A DNA stretch of 64,000 bases from Toxotes chatareus (Eukaryota > Chordata > Actinopteri > Toxotidae). Location: NCBI GenBank assembly GCA_016801885.1, contig JAFBJY010000242.1, positions 1 to 64,000 on the forward strand, written 5' to 3'. The stretch's first letter is position 1, and each line of letters opens with the position of its first letter. This document shows, one piece after another, positions 1 through 12,239 of this stretch. Both the position numbers and the translations under genes were made by a program. The notes under the pieces are model-generated. The model worked only from the letters and a program-made list of their open reading frames with translations, was not told the DNA's origin and ran no database searches.

Positions 1-110
1 TATGTTTGATTATTAGAAAACACCAATTTAAGCAGTGAATCCTTTTAATTTACAAAGACAACAATACTCTTTGATGACTTTCATTATCTTTCCAGAAAAC
101 TAAGTTAAAT

Positions 111-135
111 TCAATTCAATTCAATTCAATTCAAT
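111..135. repeat. (TCAAT)n 3' tail of the L2-type LINE
   Basis: Five tandem TCAAT pentamers at the 3' terminus of the minus-strand LINE. Short tandem tails of this kind are where target-primed reverse transcription of L2-group elements begins. Confidence 0.8.
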
Positions 136-946
136 TTTATTTATATAGCGCCTTCCACAATCAAAATTGTCTCAAAGCGCTTTACAGAGACCCAGAGCCT
201 GACCCCAGAGCAAGCACTTAAGGCGACAGTGGCAAGGAAAACTCCCTTTAACAGGAAGAAACCTTGAGCAGAACCTGGCTCAGATGGGGACCCTCCTGTC
301 GATGGCCGGGCTGGGTGAAAGGAGGAAAAGGAGGAAGATAGGACAGCTAGGAATGGAGGAGAGGGGGAGAAAGACATGCAGCATAATACAGACAATGTGG
401 GTCAGTATTTACATTACAGTTAGTGGACAGTTATTTGATAATGTGTGCTCAGCAGATTAGAATTATGAAACAGAGCACGGAGGCAAAAAGCTGTCATGAC
501 TGGTAATTATTTACATTACAGTCTGCAAAGAATATTAATCAAATATTTATCTGTAGCAGAACGGAACATTAAACATGTTAGAAATCGATCATTGTAAACA
601 ATAAACAGCAGCAGGTGGGTGGAGCCAGGACCATAGGACATGCAGCTCCGGAGCCAGAGGTACCTGCAGTAAGGTACAGAGAAAGAGAGACCAGAGAGAA
701 ACAAACACAGGACTACGGGACAGAGAGGACACAGAGTTAATGACATGTAATAAAGGCTAATAAATTTGAGAGTGGGTCTGAGGAGAGAAAGAGAAAGAAG
801 AAGAAGTGCACAGTAAATCATGGGATGTCCCCCAGCAGCCTAGGCCTATAGCAGCATAACTAGGGGATGATTCAGTTGCCTGAGCTAGCCCTACTAAGGG
901 CTATATCCTTAACTGTAGCAGTGTCTATAGAGATAATTGTGACTAA

Positions 947-3842
947 CTATAAGTTTAAATAACTAGGACTGTAACTACAACTAATTATAAGCTTTATCAA
1001 ACAAGAAGGTTTTAAGCTTCGTTTTAAAATTAGAGAGGGTGTCTGCTTCCTGAACCCAAACTGGCAGTTGGTTCCATAGGAGAGGGGCCTGATAGCTAAA
1101 GGCTCGGCCTCCCATTCTACTTTTAGAGATTTTGGGAACCATAAGCAAACCTGCATTCTGGGAACGAAGAAATCTGTTAGGATGATATGGTACTATCAGC
1201 TCTTTGAGATATGAAGGAGCCTGGCCATTGAGGGCCTTATATGTAAGGAGAAGGATTTTAAAATCAATTCTGGATTTTACAGGAAGCCAATGAAGAGAAG
1301 TTAGTACAGGAGTAATGTGATCTCTCTTGCTAATTCCAGTCAGTACTCTCGCTGCAGCATTTTGGATCAGCTGGATGCTTTTTAGAGAGTTAACTGGACA
1401 TCCTGATAATAGGGAATTACAGTAGTGCAGCCTAGAAGTAACAAAAGCATGGACTAATTTTTCAGCATCACTCTGCGACAGAATGTTCCTAATCTTACTG
1501 ATATTGCGAGAGGTGAAAGAAGGCGGTCCTAGAGACTTGTTTTATATGTGAGTTAAAGGACAGATCCTGATCAAAAATAACTCTAAGGTTCCTCACAGTC
1601 GTACTGGAGGCTAAATTAATGCCATCCAGAGTAACTATATGATCAGATAAACTGTTTCTGAGGTGTTTGGGACCAAACAAAATAACCTCAGTTTTGTCTG
1701 AATTCAGAAGAAGAAAGTTACAGGTCATCCAGGCCTTTATGTCTTTAAGACATGCCTGAAGTATGGTTAACTGATCTGTTTCGTCTGGTTTCATAGATAA
1801 ATATAGCTGGGTATCATCCGCATAGCAATGGAAATTTATTCCATGCTTCCTGATAATATTGCCTAGGGGAAGCATGTATAAGGTGAACAGTATCGGTCCA
1901 AGCACAGAACCCTGTGGAACTCCATGACTTACTCTGGTATATATGGAGGGATCATCATTAACATGAACAAACTGGTATCTATCTGATAGATATGATTTAA
2001 ACCAGCCTAGTGCTGTTCCTTTAATCCCAATAACATGTTCCAATCTATCCAATAGGATATTATGATCAATGGTGTCAAATGCAGCACTAAGGTCTAGCAG
2101 GACAAGTATAGAGACGAGTCCATTATCTGATGCTATAAGAAGGTCGTTGGTAACTTTCACCAGTGCTGTCTCTGTGCTATGATGAACTCTAAATCCTGAC
2201 TGAAAAACTTCAAACAAACCGTTCCTATGTAGATGATCACACAACTGAGTTGCAACAGCCTTTTCAAGAATTTTAGAATTAAAGGGGAGATTGGATATAG
2301 GTCTATAGTTTGCCAAAATGTCAGAGTCCAGAGAAGGCTTTTTAAGTAAAGGTTTGATAACTGCAACCTTAAAAGCCTGTGGGACATATCCTGTAACCAA
2401 CAAGAGATTTATCTGATCTAATATGTGAGTGCCAATCAAAGGCAACACATCTTTAAGAAGTCTGGTCGGGATAGGATCCAAAAGACATGTTGATGATTTA
2501 GATTTAGAAACTATTGAAGTCAATTCAGCTAGATCTATGGGAGAGAAACAGTCTAACGACAAATCAGGACTGGCAGACATTTCTAAAGATGCTGTTCTAG
2601 ACATACCTACATCATTAACAGTTGTAGGCAGGATGAGATGGATTCTGTCTCTAATGTCTACTATTTTGTTGCTAAAGAAGCTCATAAAGTCATTACTAGT
2701 GAGAGCTAGAGGGATGCATGGTACAACAGAGCTATGGCTCTTTGTCAGCCTGGCTACAGTGCTGAAAAGAAACCTAGGGTTGTTCTTGTTTTCCTCTATT
2801 AATGATGAGTAATAGGCAGTTCTTGCCTTACGAAGGGCTTTTTATACGTTATGATGCTGTCTTTCCAGGCTAGGCGAATTCCTCTAAATTAGTGGATAAC
2901 CATTTCCTTTCCAGCTTTCGTGATATCTGCTTTAAAAGTACGTATTTGTGAATTGTACCATGGAGCTAGCTTCCTCTGATTACTGACCTTCTTTTTCAAA
3001 GGGGCAACAGAGTCAAGGGTTGAACGCAATGAAGCTGCAGTATTATCAACTAGATAGTCTATATCTGCTGGAGTAACGTTTAGGCCATTGCCCTCTGTAA
3101 AACTGGCACATGGCAGCGGAGATAATAAAGATGGAATAGCTTCCTTATATTTGATAACAGCATTATCAGACAGAAATCTACAGTAGTTAATTTTTTTCTC
3201 AGATGCTGTGCAGTTCATTATTGTAAATTCAAATGTTACTAAAGAATGATCAGATAAAACAGGGTTCTGAGGGAATACTATCAAATATTCAGCTTCTATG
3301 CCATAGGTTAGTACAAGATCAAGGGTGTGATTAAAACAGTGAGTTGGTTTGTTAACATTTTGTAAAAAGCCAATTGAGTCTAATACTGAATAGAAAGCAG
3401 TCTTAAGGCTGTCATTGTGGGTATCGACATGAATATTAAAGTCGCCCACTATAATTACTCTATCCGTACTAAGCACTAAATCAGATAAAATTCAGTGAAT
3501 TCAGACAAAAAACTCTGAGTAAGCAGCAGGTGGACGATACACCACAGCAAATAGTACTGGTTTTTCTGTCTTCCAATTTGGATGTGAGAGGCTGAGGATA
3601 AGGCTTTCAAATGTACTATATTTCGGCTTAGGTCTAGGATTAATTAATAAACTTGAGTGGTAGATTGCTGCCACTCCTCCTCCTCGGCCTGTGCCTCGAG
3701 GAATGTGATAATTAATATGACTAGCAGGGGTTGACTCATTTAGACTGACATACTCTTCCTCCTGCAGCCAGGTCTCAGTCAGACAGAATAAATCAATCTG
3801 CTGATCCATTATCAAATCATTCACTAACAGAGATTTAGACAA
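947..3842 (-). pseudogene. L2-type LINE ORF2: endonuclease-reverse transcriptase, disrupted
   Basis: ORF2 of the LINE. The N-terminal APE-type endonuclease lies at 3,842-3,500 (LTETWL block) and continues after a break at 3,476-2,889 (VGDFNIHVD and SDHSLVTF blocks holding catalytic Asp/His positions). The reverse transcriptase is open at 2,685-1,495: the NYRPISNLP block, LLDLSAAFDTIDH (motif A), SHGVPQGSVLGPILF (motif B), and the YADDTQLYL catalytic box (motif C). A third segment at 1,156-947 is the C-terminal end. Function in the family: nicks target DNA and copies element RNA at the nick. At least three breaks separate the open segments, so no complete protein is made. The VPQGSVLGP and YADDTQLY boxes match the L2/CR1 side of the Jockey superfamily. 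Confidence 0.85.
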
Positions 3843-4127
3843 GAGAGATCTAATGTTTAATAGCCCACATCTGATTGTGGTGTTTTTAGGTTCAGATGCT
3901 TTTGTAGTATAAATTTTTTGAGGTTTTTATGAGTAACACCTCTTGCATTTTTTAATTTATGCACTTTTTGTTGACGGGAGCAGACACAGTCTCTATAGGG
4001 TAAAGGAATCATTAGAATGGTAGGAATAATAAGAATCATGAAAATCATGGGTGGGTGACAGCTCTAGAGAAACTGCAGAGAAGCGTGTAGGACTGCAACT
4101 CTGCATCCTGGTCTCAACTCTGGGTTG

Positions 4128-4982
4128 TCATGACTTTGGTTTTCTAATGAAATCTGTCATATTTCTAGATATGAGAGCTGCACCATCCAAAGTTGGATGG
4201 ATGCCGTCTCTCCTAATCAGACCAGGTTTTCCCCAAAAAGTTTTCCAGTTATCAATGAAGGCCACGTCGTTTGCTGGACACCACCTAGACAGCCAGCGAC
4301 GGAATGAAGACATCTTGACTAAACATGTCATCACTGGTCAAATCGGGCAGGGGTCCAGAGAACACTACGGAGTCCGACATTGTTTTGGCAAAGTTACACA
4401 CCGACTCCACATTAATTTTAGTGACCTCCGATTGGCGTAACCGGGTGTCATTACCGCCCGACGTGAATAACGATCTTACCAAATCTACGTTTATCCTTAG
4501 CCAGCAGTTTTAAATACGATTCAACGTCGCCCGCTCTGGCCCCAGGGATGCATTTAACTATGGTCGCTGGAGTCTCTAACTTCACATTTCGCAAAATGGA
4601 GCTGCCAATAACCAGTTTTTTCCTCAGCGGGTGTGTCGCTGATTGGGGAAAATCTGTTTGAAACATGAAGCGGTTGATGGTGAACCACGGGCCGTTGTTT
4701 CATGCTATGTTTCCTTCGGACTGCCACCCAGCCGCCCTGGCTTCCCGGCTGCTCGGGAGCTGCCGGGGAACGGCTGACAGGAGCTAACGTAGGACGGCTA
4801 GCTGTAGCTAATTTAGGCTGGTCCGCATCAGCTACAGGGGACTGACTAGCTAGCGCTGCTGCGGGGCGATTATCAATGGTGCGGAGCCGAGCCTCTACTT
4901 CCCTAAGTCTCGCCTCCAATGCTACATTTATTACACATACCATTATCGCTAAAGGAGGCAGAGGAGTAACTAAACATCTCAA
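4128..4982 (-). pseudogene. L2-type LINE ORF1: SGNH-esterase-like protein, disrupted
   Basis: ORF1 of the LINE, read from 4,982 toward 4,128 in shifting frames. A short N-terminal stretch with heptad-like LEARLREVEARL is probably a coiled coil. It is followed by a Pro/Ala/Ser linker and then SGNH-hydrolase blocks: a block-I serine in VIGSSILRNV, the GGNDTRLRQ asparagine/aspartate block, and a C-terminal DGIHPTLDGA with the catalytic Asp/His pair. ORF1 proteins with an esterase domain are known from CR1/L2-group LINEs, where they are thought to act in the ribonucleoprotein. The blocks lie in three frames (4,666-4,451; 4,482-4,285; 4,334-4,128), so the gene is broken. Confidence 0.75.
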
Positions 4983-5259
4983 ACACCGTGCAAGAGAGAG
5001 GAGAGACAGCAGGAGAGAGAGAAGCCATTGCTAACAGCTAAGCTAGCGGACCAGAGATAGAGTGATTAGAGGGTAGTGTTAGATTCCGAGGGACACGTGC
5101 ACCACAGATGTTTAACTAAAGCAATATACGTGTACAGGAATTCAGAGATTGACCACAGAACATGGCAAAGTAAGGGTTGATTAATAAGCTAGGATAACAC
5201 TCGTAACACCACAGTGCAGAAGCAGCAAACAGGAAGTGACACAATACGTTACCACCACG

Positions 5260-6026
5260 TCAGCACGTCCAGATGAGATACGTCCAGATACTGTCTGGCA
5301 TAAACTGTGGAACAGATTCCTAACCTGTTGTGCTGCTGGTTGTGTATCTTTCATATATGGTCTCTTCTCACACCTCTAATGCCTCCATGTGAACAGACTT
5401 CCTGCAACAATCTGCAGTTTCCTCACTGACAATTTCCCCCTAATCTTAGTTATGAGCTGATGTGATGATGAGCTTTCATGCTTCGCTATTTTATGAATGA
5501 TGCAAACATGCTGATGTCTGAATGGAAGGACTCAGTGTGAATATTCTCCTTTTATGTATCTTCAGCTTAAATTAGACATTTTTTCCACTAATGTTTACAA
5601 AATATGCAAATGTAAAGATATTATATTTACAATTTGGGATTTTTTTTGTTCAGTTACAAGCATCTTCTAACTCTGTCAGTGTTGTTTATATCTCATTTCT
5701 AACCTGCAGGACCAGAGCTGACAGATAACACTACTATGACTTCATACTGTACAGAGTGCAGTGAGAGGTTTAAGTGCTTATGGTTTGCTTTCACATTGAT
5801 ATTGTTCATGTGACTCATCTGAGACACACTAAAGACACATAACCAGCCTCTTCAAATGAGACAAACAGTAGATTTGCTGTACACTAAAAAGTTTACTCCA
5901 AAGTTTTTAGTTTCTGAAAGGGTCTCTTTTTTTTTCTCTGCCAACTTGTCCCCAGCCTCTTTCAATGGAGCATTCAGTCAGGTCCTCTGTTTGCACTGAA
6001 ACAAACATTATAAAGGGTAAGTGGTC
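5260..6026. other. No gene seen (between LINE and LTR element)
   Basis: About 770 bp of AT-rich sequence with short homopolymers and no ORF, RNA gene or repeat I recognise. It ends at the target site of the gypsy element. Confidence 0.5.
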
Positions 6027-6031
6027 AAACA
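6027..6031. repeat. Target-site duplication AAACA (left) of the gypsy element
   Basis: AAACA directly precedes the left LTR and is repeated at 10,594-10,598 after the right LTR. Confidence 0.88.
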
Positions 6032-6183
6032 TGTCGTGTTATTTACCATAAAAGCCAACAGAAGAGCGTTTTTCTGGTTAACTCCTTTATTGTCTTACCA
6101 CAGGACTCTCTTAACTTCCTGTTATAGCGTACCGAACGTGTCCTTCAAAATAAAAGCACATGGACATATGCAATTCCGCCACA
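6032..6183 (-). repeat. 3' LTR of the gypsy element (152 bp)
   Basis: Begins TGTCGTG and ends CGCCACA on the plus strand, giving the usual TG...CA ends in element orientation (TGTGGCG...ACGACA). On the minus strand it holds an AATAAA polyadenylation signal. The sequence equals 10,442-10,593 at all 152 positions as I read it. Confidence 0.92.
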
Positions 6184-6200
6184 TCTCCCCTTTTCCTTTT
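6184..6200 (-). promoter_or_regulatory. Polypurine tract of the gypsy element
   Basis: On the minus strand the bases directly before the 3' LTR read AAAAGGAAAAGGGGAGA, an uninterrupted purine run in the position of the plus-strand primer. Confidence 0.8.
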
Positions 6201-6370
6201 AGAAGAAGAAAAAAAAGCATTTGAAGCCATACCGGTTTTATCCAACTATAATAAACTCTCTCAAACTCTTATGCCTTCATTAGTTGAACTCAAAACATCC
6301 TTCAGAACAAACTTTTCTCCATTTCACCCACTTATCCAACCTCCCCCAATTCTTTTTTTTTTTTTTTCTT

Positions 6371-9300
6371 TTACAAGTCCAGTCTCTGAGGTTTTATCAC
6401 CACTCTGCCAAACCTAGTTCTGGTAGGGACGGGTGCACATATCTTTTGAGTCTGGTGTGGGGACTGAAGGTGACCCGGTGTGTTTTGATCAGTCTCAACT
6501 GGCGGAGTAGGTGTGCAGGGTGTCCGACTCTCAGGAACAGTCTCTGGCATGGGAACAAGATGATGCCTGTTGCGCCTAATGGTGCCTGTAGGACTGTCCA
6601 CTACATATGAGCGGGGTGTGGAGTGGGCTGAGACCACCGTGCCTTGAGTCTTGGTGTCGGTAATCCAGACTGGCTGTCCTGGCGTGAGGTGACGCAGATT
6701 CTTCACTCTGTGTCTCAAGTTGAATACTCTTGTGTCTTTTATCTTCCTTTCTCTGTCTTTCTCAGCAACCGTATCTCTGTCTGGGAGCTCTGGGCTGAGT
6801 AGAAAGGGGTGCTGGGGCACTGGTGTACGAAGCCTGCGTCCCATTAGCGGTTGAGCAGGACTGTAGCCATTACACAATGGCGTAGCTCTATATGCCAACA
6901 GAGCGAGATATGGATCTTGAGTTTTCTTTAGCAGTCTTTTCACTGTCTGTACCTGTCGTTCTGCTTCCCCATTGCTTTGAGCAAATCTTGGGCTGCTCGT
7001 GACATGTTTGAATCCGTAGGCCGCTGAAAAGTCTGTGAACTGTTGGCTGGAAAACTGTGGGCCATTGTCACTGTAAAACAGTTCTGGGATGCCATGTCTA
7101 GAAAAAATGGACTTCAAGTGTACAATCACATCCTCTGAACGTGTTGGTGTTAGTTTAGCAATCTCCACAAATCTTGAGTAATAATTTACTACAAGCAGAT
7201 AATTGCAATTATTTAATGTGAATAGGTCTGCTCCCACCTTTTGCCACGGCCTTTCTGGGAGCTCACTGGGCAACAGCGGCTCCACAGGATTGGTGCGTTC
7301 TCTGATGCAAGTGGTGCAGTTTGTCACTAGTTCCTTCAGTTGGCTACTTAGGCCAGGCCACCACACTGTGTCTTTAGCCCGTTCTCTGCATCTGGTCATC
7401 CCTTGATGTCCCTCATGAAGGGCCTGTAGGACAGAGCTGCGCATCGCTGTGGGAATGACAAGCCTGGAGCCTTTAAGTAACAGTCCATCATGTACAGTAA
7501 GTACAGCTCTTTCTGACCAGTATCTTTTCACTGGACCTGTGAGTTTACTGTAGTCTGGCCAACCTTTCTGACAAAATGACATAACTGATGAGCAAACACT
7601 GTCTTCTTTCAACTGATCCCTCAGCTTTGCCATGTATGTTGAGCTGGCTGGCATGTTGTGGATTACCTCATCAACATGGATGTTTGTCTCTTCCATGAGA
7701 TCTTTGTCTGTCCTCTTAAAGTTTGACCTAGTGGTGACAGGTGCCCGTGAGAGAGTGTCTGCTGTATGTAGCTCTTTGCCAGGTGTGTGTGCGATAGAGT
7801 AACTGTACCTCATCAGCCTAAGTCTAAATCTCTGGATTCTAGGAGGGAGCTCTGTTAGTGTCTGGTGACCTAGCAGGCTAACAAGTGGCTTATGATCTGT
7901 CTCTAGGACAAAATGTCTCCCAATAAGGAAGTCTCTGAATCTTTCACATCCCCATGTTAATCCTAACGCCTCTTTTTCCACCTGAGCATACCTCTGTTCA
8001 GTCTCTGTCATTGAACGTGAGGCGATGCAACGGGCCTCCACTGTTCTCCCTCTTTTGCAGAAGGACAGCACCTAGTCCATATGAAGATGCATCCGCTGAC
8101 AGTTTCAGCTCTTTGTTGGGGTCGTAGAGTGTCAGCACTGGAGGTGAGGTGAGATCGTTTTTTAGCTGAACAAATGCATTTTGTTGTGCACAGCTCCAGA
8201 TCCACTGATTTTTCTTGGAGAGAAGGTCTCTCAGTGGTTTGTCTTTCTCTGCCAGTCCTGGGATAAATTTCCCCAGCTGGTTGACCATTCCAAGGAAGCT
8301 GCGAACTTCACCTACATTAGAAGGCTCTTTCATGTCTCTTACAGCTTTTGTCTTGTCTGGGTCTGGCTGCACACCCTCAGCAGACAGGATGTGGCCAAGG
8401 AACTTGACTTTGTCTCTGCTCAGCTCACACTTCTCCATATTAAGCGTGATGCCGGTTTCCTGGAGCTTGTGCAGCACTGCATGAAGCCTCTGGTCATGCT
8501 CCTCTTGATCTTTTCCCCACACAAGAACATCATCCATGTGGCAGACTACTCCCTGCAGCCTGTCGAGGATCAAGGACATCCTGCGCTGGAAATGTTCTGG
8601 AGCAGAAGCTATGCCGAAGGGCAATCTGTTAAAATAAAAACGTCCAAAGGGAGTTATGAACGTTGTGTACCGTGCTGACTCTGGGGACAATGGAATTTGC
8701 CAAAACCCTCTATTGGCATCTAATTTGCTGAAGAGTTGAGCTCCTGCAAGCGATCCGAGCGTCTGCTCTACAGAAGGTAGGATATATTTCTCTCTGCAGA
8801 CTGCTTCATTAAGGCGGGTGAGGTCTACACAGATGCGCACTGAGCCATTTTTTGAGGGCACTGGAACCATCCCTGAGCACCATTCTGTTGGCTCTTCCAC
8901 ACTTGAGATGACTCCCAGACTCTGCATTCTCTCTAGCTCCTCCTTAACTTTACTGAGTAAAGGAATAGGGACACGTCTTGGTGTCGTAAGGGAAAAGGGA
9001 ATGGCATCTGGCTTAAGCTTAATTGTGTATGGCTGTTGCAACATCCCCAAGCCATGACAAAGTTTTGGATAGGATTCTGCCATCACTTTCTTGTCTATGC
9101 TATCTAGTCTGGAGACAAGGTTAAGCTTCACGCTAGCTGGCCTGCTTAACAAAGCTATATTTAGGTCTTTTATCACATACACATCCTCTTGAATCACCTG
9201 CTCTCCCTTGCATAGTGACTCTGTGTATTTGCCTATGACAGAGAGTGGTGTGCCACCTGGGCCAAAAAGTGGTCTGTCTGTTTCCATTAGAGGGGAGTCT

Positions 9301-10350
9301 CTATCAGCGATGGAGTAGTATGTCTGGGCTGGAATGGCTGAAACATCAGCTCCTGTGTCTATCTTGAACCTCACTTTGTGGCTTCTGATAGTTAAATCTG
9401 TGTACCAGGGGTCTGTGCCTGCGTCCACTGAGCCCAGGAACAAGGGTGTATCCTTGCTATCTGTACTGGTTTCCACTGCATGTACTGCTTTGGCTGACTT
9501 GCAGACTTTACTGTAATGTCCCTTTTTTCCACATGTGTGGCATGTCACCTCTTTAGCTGGGCACTGCCATTTTCCATGTGCAGGGGCTTTTCCACACCTG
9601 TAGCACTGCTGGCGATCGGTTGGTGCTTTTGACTTTGTTGTCAGGTTTTTATGCTGAAATGATGTCTTTGGTGTGGGTTGCCTTTGTTTCTTGTGCTTTG
9701 CCATCACTGCATCAATTTCTCCTTTTGCTTCACCCCTGAGATCTGTTTGCTGTCTTTTGATCACTTCCGACTGCCGTGCCATGTTCACTGCCTTTTCCAA
9801 GGTCAAGTTTCTGTCTAGCTGCATCCTCTCTGCTAGACTTGTGTCTCTGAGTCCCACTACAAGGCGGTCTCTTATTAACTCGTCGTGAAGTGCACCATAG
9901 CTACAGTTTTCAGCTAAGGTATGCAAAGCAGTGATGAAGGAGTCCACTGTCTCATTAGTCTGTTGTACTCTTTGGTTGAATCTTGCTCTTTCGTATATTA
10001 CATTTTTCCTAGGCACGAAATATGTTTCAAAAGCGTCTTTTACTGCTCCATACTGTTGTCTCTGTGCGTCGGATAAAGCTTGGCCCCGTAGGATATCATC
10101 TGCTTCATCCCCCCATGCAGTAGATTAACGTGTTTACCTGGTTAGCTTGTGAGCTAAGATGCAGGTTGCTTGCTAGTCTGAATCTTTCAAACCGCCTGAT
10201 CCATCTTTCCCAATCTTGGGGTTTTGCAAAGTCGAATGCTTCTGGTGGTTGAATCGTGAACGTTGCACATGGCGGTGGAGTAGCAGGGTCGGCTGCAAGC
10301 TGGGGAGCCTGTACGATGGGAGCACTCGCGTCGCCACCGTCGGTCGTCAT
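6371..10350 (-). pseudogene. gag-pol polyprotein of the Ty3/gypsy element (two frame breaks)
   Basis: One long gag-pol region. I place the start at the ATG at 10,350 (MTTDGGDAS). Gag follows with two zinc knuckles near 9,600-9,500 (CYRCG... and CHTCGKKGHYSKVC). Then come the aspartic protease (FKIDTGADVSAIP, about 9,350), reverse transcriptase (FSKLDANRGFWQIPL and the VCHMDDVLVWG catalytic box near 8,530), RNase H (LETDHKPL, about 7,900), and integrase (zinc HEGHQG...CTTC; catalytic GADLFTL, SDNGPQFSS and NGEAERQ), ending at 6,371. Two shifts break it: one at a run of six C (10,109-10,114) and one near 8,035-8,060 between RT and RNase H. With identical LTRs, either may be an assembly indel rather than a real mutation. 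No stop separates gag from pol. Confidence 0.88.
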
Positions 10351-10423
10351 TTTCTTTTCTTTTTCGATGTAAATTTGCAAAAACCTTTACTCTCCCGCTG
10401 CCTTTCCTCTGCTTTCTACTGAT

Positions 10424-10441
10424 ATCCCACTTCTGACACCA
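10424..10441 (-). promoter_or_regulatory. Primer-binding site, tRNA-Leu(CAG)-like
   Basis: Directly inside the 5' LTR the minus strand begins TGGTGTCAGAAGTGGGAT. This is complementary to the 3' end of a vertebrate tRNA-Leu(CAG) including its CCA, as I recall that tRNA. The first three bases TGG pair with CCA, as expected for a tRNA primer. Confidence 0.8.
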
Positions 10442-10593
10442 TGTCGTGTTATTTACCATAAAAGCCAACAGAAGAGCGTTTTTCTGGTTAACTCCTTTAT
10501 TGTCTTACCACAGGACTCTCTTAACTTCCTGTTATAGCGTACCGAACGTGTCCTTCAAAATAAAAGCACATGGACATATGCAATTCCGCCACA
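10442..10593 (-). repeat. 5' LTR of the gypsy element (152 bp)
   Basis: Identical to 6,032-6,183. It is the upstream LTR for the minus-strand element, followed by the primer-binding site on its inner side and the AAACA duplication (10,594-10,598) on its outer side. Confidence 0.92.
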
Positions 10594-10598
10594 AAACA

Positions 10599-11059
10599 CA
10601 CTCAGAGATGGTGCAGTTGGACATTTATATGTCTAACAGGATGTTATACAGTTTGCCTGAACTCAGCTTGAAATTACCTATAGCCTGCTATGCATCTCTT
10701 AGGGCGGCAACTTCTACAAAGCTTAACATGAACATAGGAGTCTATTCTTCACTGAAACTATCTTGGAAAAACAAAAAGCAAATCACCAAGCATAGTTTGA
10801 CCTGTATGTCTACATGGCTGGACTCCTGCTGCTATCACCTGTTTCTCTGAATGATTCTGGGCTTCCTCTTCACCAGCTGGAAAACCATCAGGTTGGAAAA
10901 CTTCTCTGGATAAGAGCATCTTCTCTGCAGCTGAGATATATTGTGACTTTTTATATAAGACTGCAAAATGAGGTTGGACCAGTTAAACCTAAAGAGAAAG
11001 GACGAAAAGGTTAGAAGACAGGCCGCCATCTAACAGTGGAAACACAAAGCTGAAATATA
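10599..11059. other. No gene seen
   Basis: About 460 bp between the gypsy element and a Rex1-like LINE tail. Only short chance ORFs are visible. Confidence 0.5.
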
Positions 11060-11960
11060 ATTTCAGATTCAGAGAACTTTATTGTCATTCCTTCTATGTT
11101 CAGGTACGTATTAGGAACGAGATTACGTTGCAGCAGCTCAGAAGATTGCAGTAGAAAGGTACAGAAAATAAATTACCATAAAAATAAGGATAAAAATAAC
11201 ATTTAAAAAAAGACACAAAGTATTTACAAATAACAAAGTAAGTATTTTCAGCGAGATTGGGCATAGTGGAGGTTGAAGACGGTAAGAATATACACATATA
11301 TATATTTATATATACACAGATATATCTATATCTTTCCAAATATATACATTTTAAATATATTTATTTATATTTCTATATACATACAACTAATATTAATAGT
11401 AATGTTATTATTATTATTATTATTATTGTTAATAAGTATAAAAGTGTAAAAAAAAATAGCCATGGTTATGGTATACATGGTATACAGTATATACAGAAAG
11501 TGCAGAGTACTACATATATATACATATTATAGTGATTATTATAGTAATTGCACATGTCCAGGGTGGGATAAATACATATACATAGGAAATATGGTCCCTG
11601 AGCAAACTATTGCACATGTAATGCAGCAGCTGTACCAGAAAAAAGAATTTCAATATGAAAAAGTGAAAAGTGTGGGTCAGTGTCCTGTTGGAAGGCTACA
11701 GAGCATTCAGGAGTCTGATAGCCTGTGGAATGAAGGAGTTGTGGAACCTAGTTGTTCTGCTTCTGATGCTGCGGTACCTCTTTACAGAGGCCAGAAGCGA
11801 GAACAGTCTGTGATGTGGGTGTGAGTTGTCTCTGATGATGTTGTGAAAAGAGCAGAAAAAGCCGGTACAGCCACTGCTGAGCAGAGTGCCGCCATCTTGC
11901 AAAAGATCACTGAGATAAATAATCTGCAGTTTCTTTGCATTTTTCCACACAACTATATTC
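11060..11960 (-). mobile_element. 5'-truncated Rex1/CR1-like LINE fragment with 3' UTR
   Basis: On the minus strand, 11,800-11,696 encodes RYRSIRSRTTRFHNSF followed by a PQAIRLLN block, the C-terminal end of an ORF2 of the Rex1/CR1 kind. The rest, toward 11,060, is an AT-rich 3' UTR ending in the ACTTTATTGTCATTCC-type end seen in fish LINE tails. A related end with the motif RYRSIKTPTTRLLNSFYP is at 61,484-61,738. It is a dead 5' truncation. The family assignment rests on the protein tail only. Confidence 0.6.
11278..11430. repeat. TA-rich and (TTA)n simple repeats
   Basis: Imperfect TATA/CATA repeats followed by an uninterrupted TTA triplet run at about 11,406-11,428, inside the 3' UTR of the LINE fragment. 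Confidence 0.75.
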
Positions 11961-12087
11961 TCATCTAGAAATACAATATCTACAGAGCCATTTCTGAAGA
12001 TTTGTGCTTACACTTTCACATTCTTGACACTGCACACAAAACAATGAAACATAAAGGTGTTAGCATACCATTACGCCTCACCATGGG

Positions 12088-12235
12088 GGGGCGGCCGTGG
12101 CGCAACAAGTTAAATGTCTTGGCTTTGAACTTTGGACCGCCGGAGATCCTGTTTGATATTTAGCACTGTTTCTTACACAACTACCAAAGTATTATTAAAG
12201 CTGCTACAAATAAAGCTACTACTACTCCTACTGAT
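12088..12235 (+). mobile_element. Degenerate tRNA-derived SINE (tentative)
   Basis: The segment starts with a G run, then GGCCGTGGCGCAACAAGTT, which resembles a tRNA A box (TGGCGCA). About 40 bases on, TCCTGTTTGATATT sits where a B box would be. It ends in a CTACTACTACTCC simple tail. This order fits fish SINEs, but the B box is poor. It could be chance similarity. Confidence 0.35.
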
Positions 12236-12239
12236 GAAT

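Larger units (their letters stand above)
111..5250 (-). mobile_element. L2-type LINE (non-LTR retrotransposon), near full length
   Basis: A minus-strand non-LTR retrotransposon of about 5.1 kb. From its 5' end near 5,250 it carries ORF1 (SGNH-esterase type), ORF2 (AP endonuclease then reverse transcriptase), a 3' UTR and a 3' tail of five TCAAT pentamers (plus strand) at 111-135. That microsatellite tail next to a conserved 3' UTR is typical of fish L2/CR1-group LINEs. Both ORFs are interrupted by shifts and stops, so it is probably dead as written. The 5' boundary is approximate: coding similarity ends near 4,980 and the rest is taken as 5' UTR. I could not define a target duplication. Confidence 0.85.
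6032..10593 (-). mobile_element. Complete Ty3/gypsy LTR retrotransposon, recently inserted
   Basis: A 4.56-kb minus-strand element bounded by two 152-bp LTRs that I read as identical base for base, and by a perfect 5-bp target duplication AAACA (6,027-6,031 and 10,594-10,598). Inside, in element orientation, are an 18-nt primer-binding site, one gag-pol region, and a polypurine tract. Identical LTRs imply recent insertion, because the two are made identical at integration. Pol order is protease-RT-RNase H-integrase, which places it in Ty3/gypsy; the Gag/Pol style suggests the Mag-like side, but that is an impression. No envelope gene is present. Confidence 0.93.
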
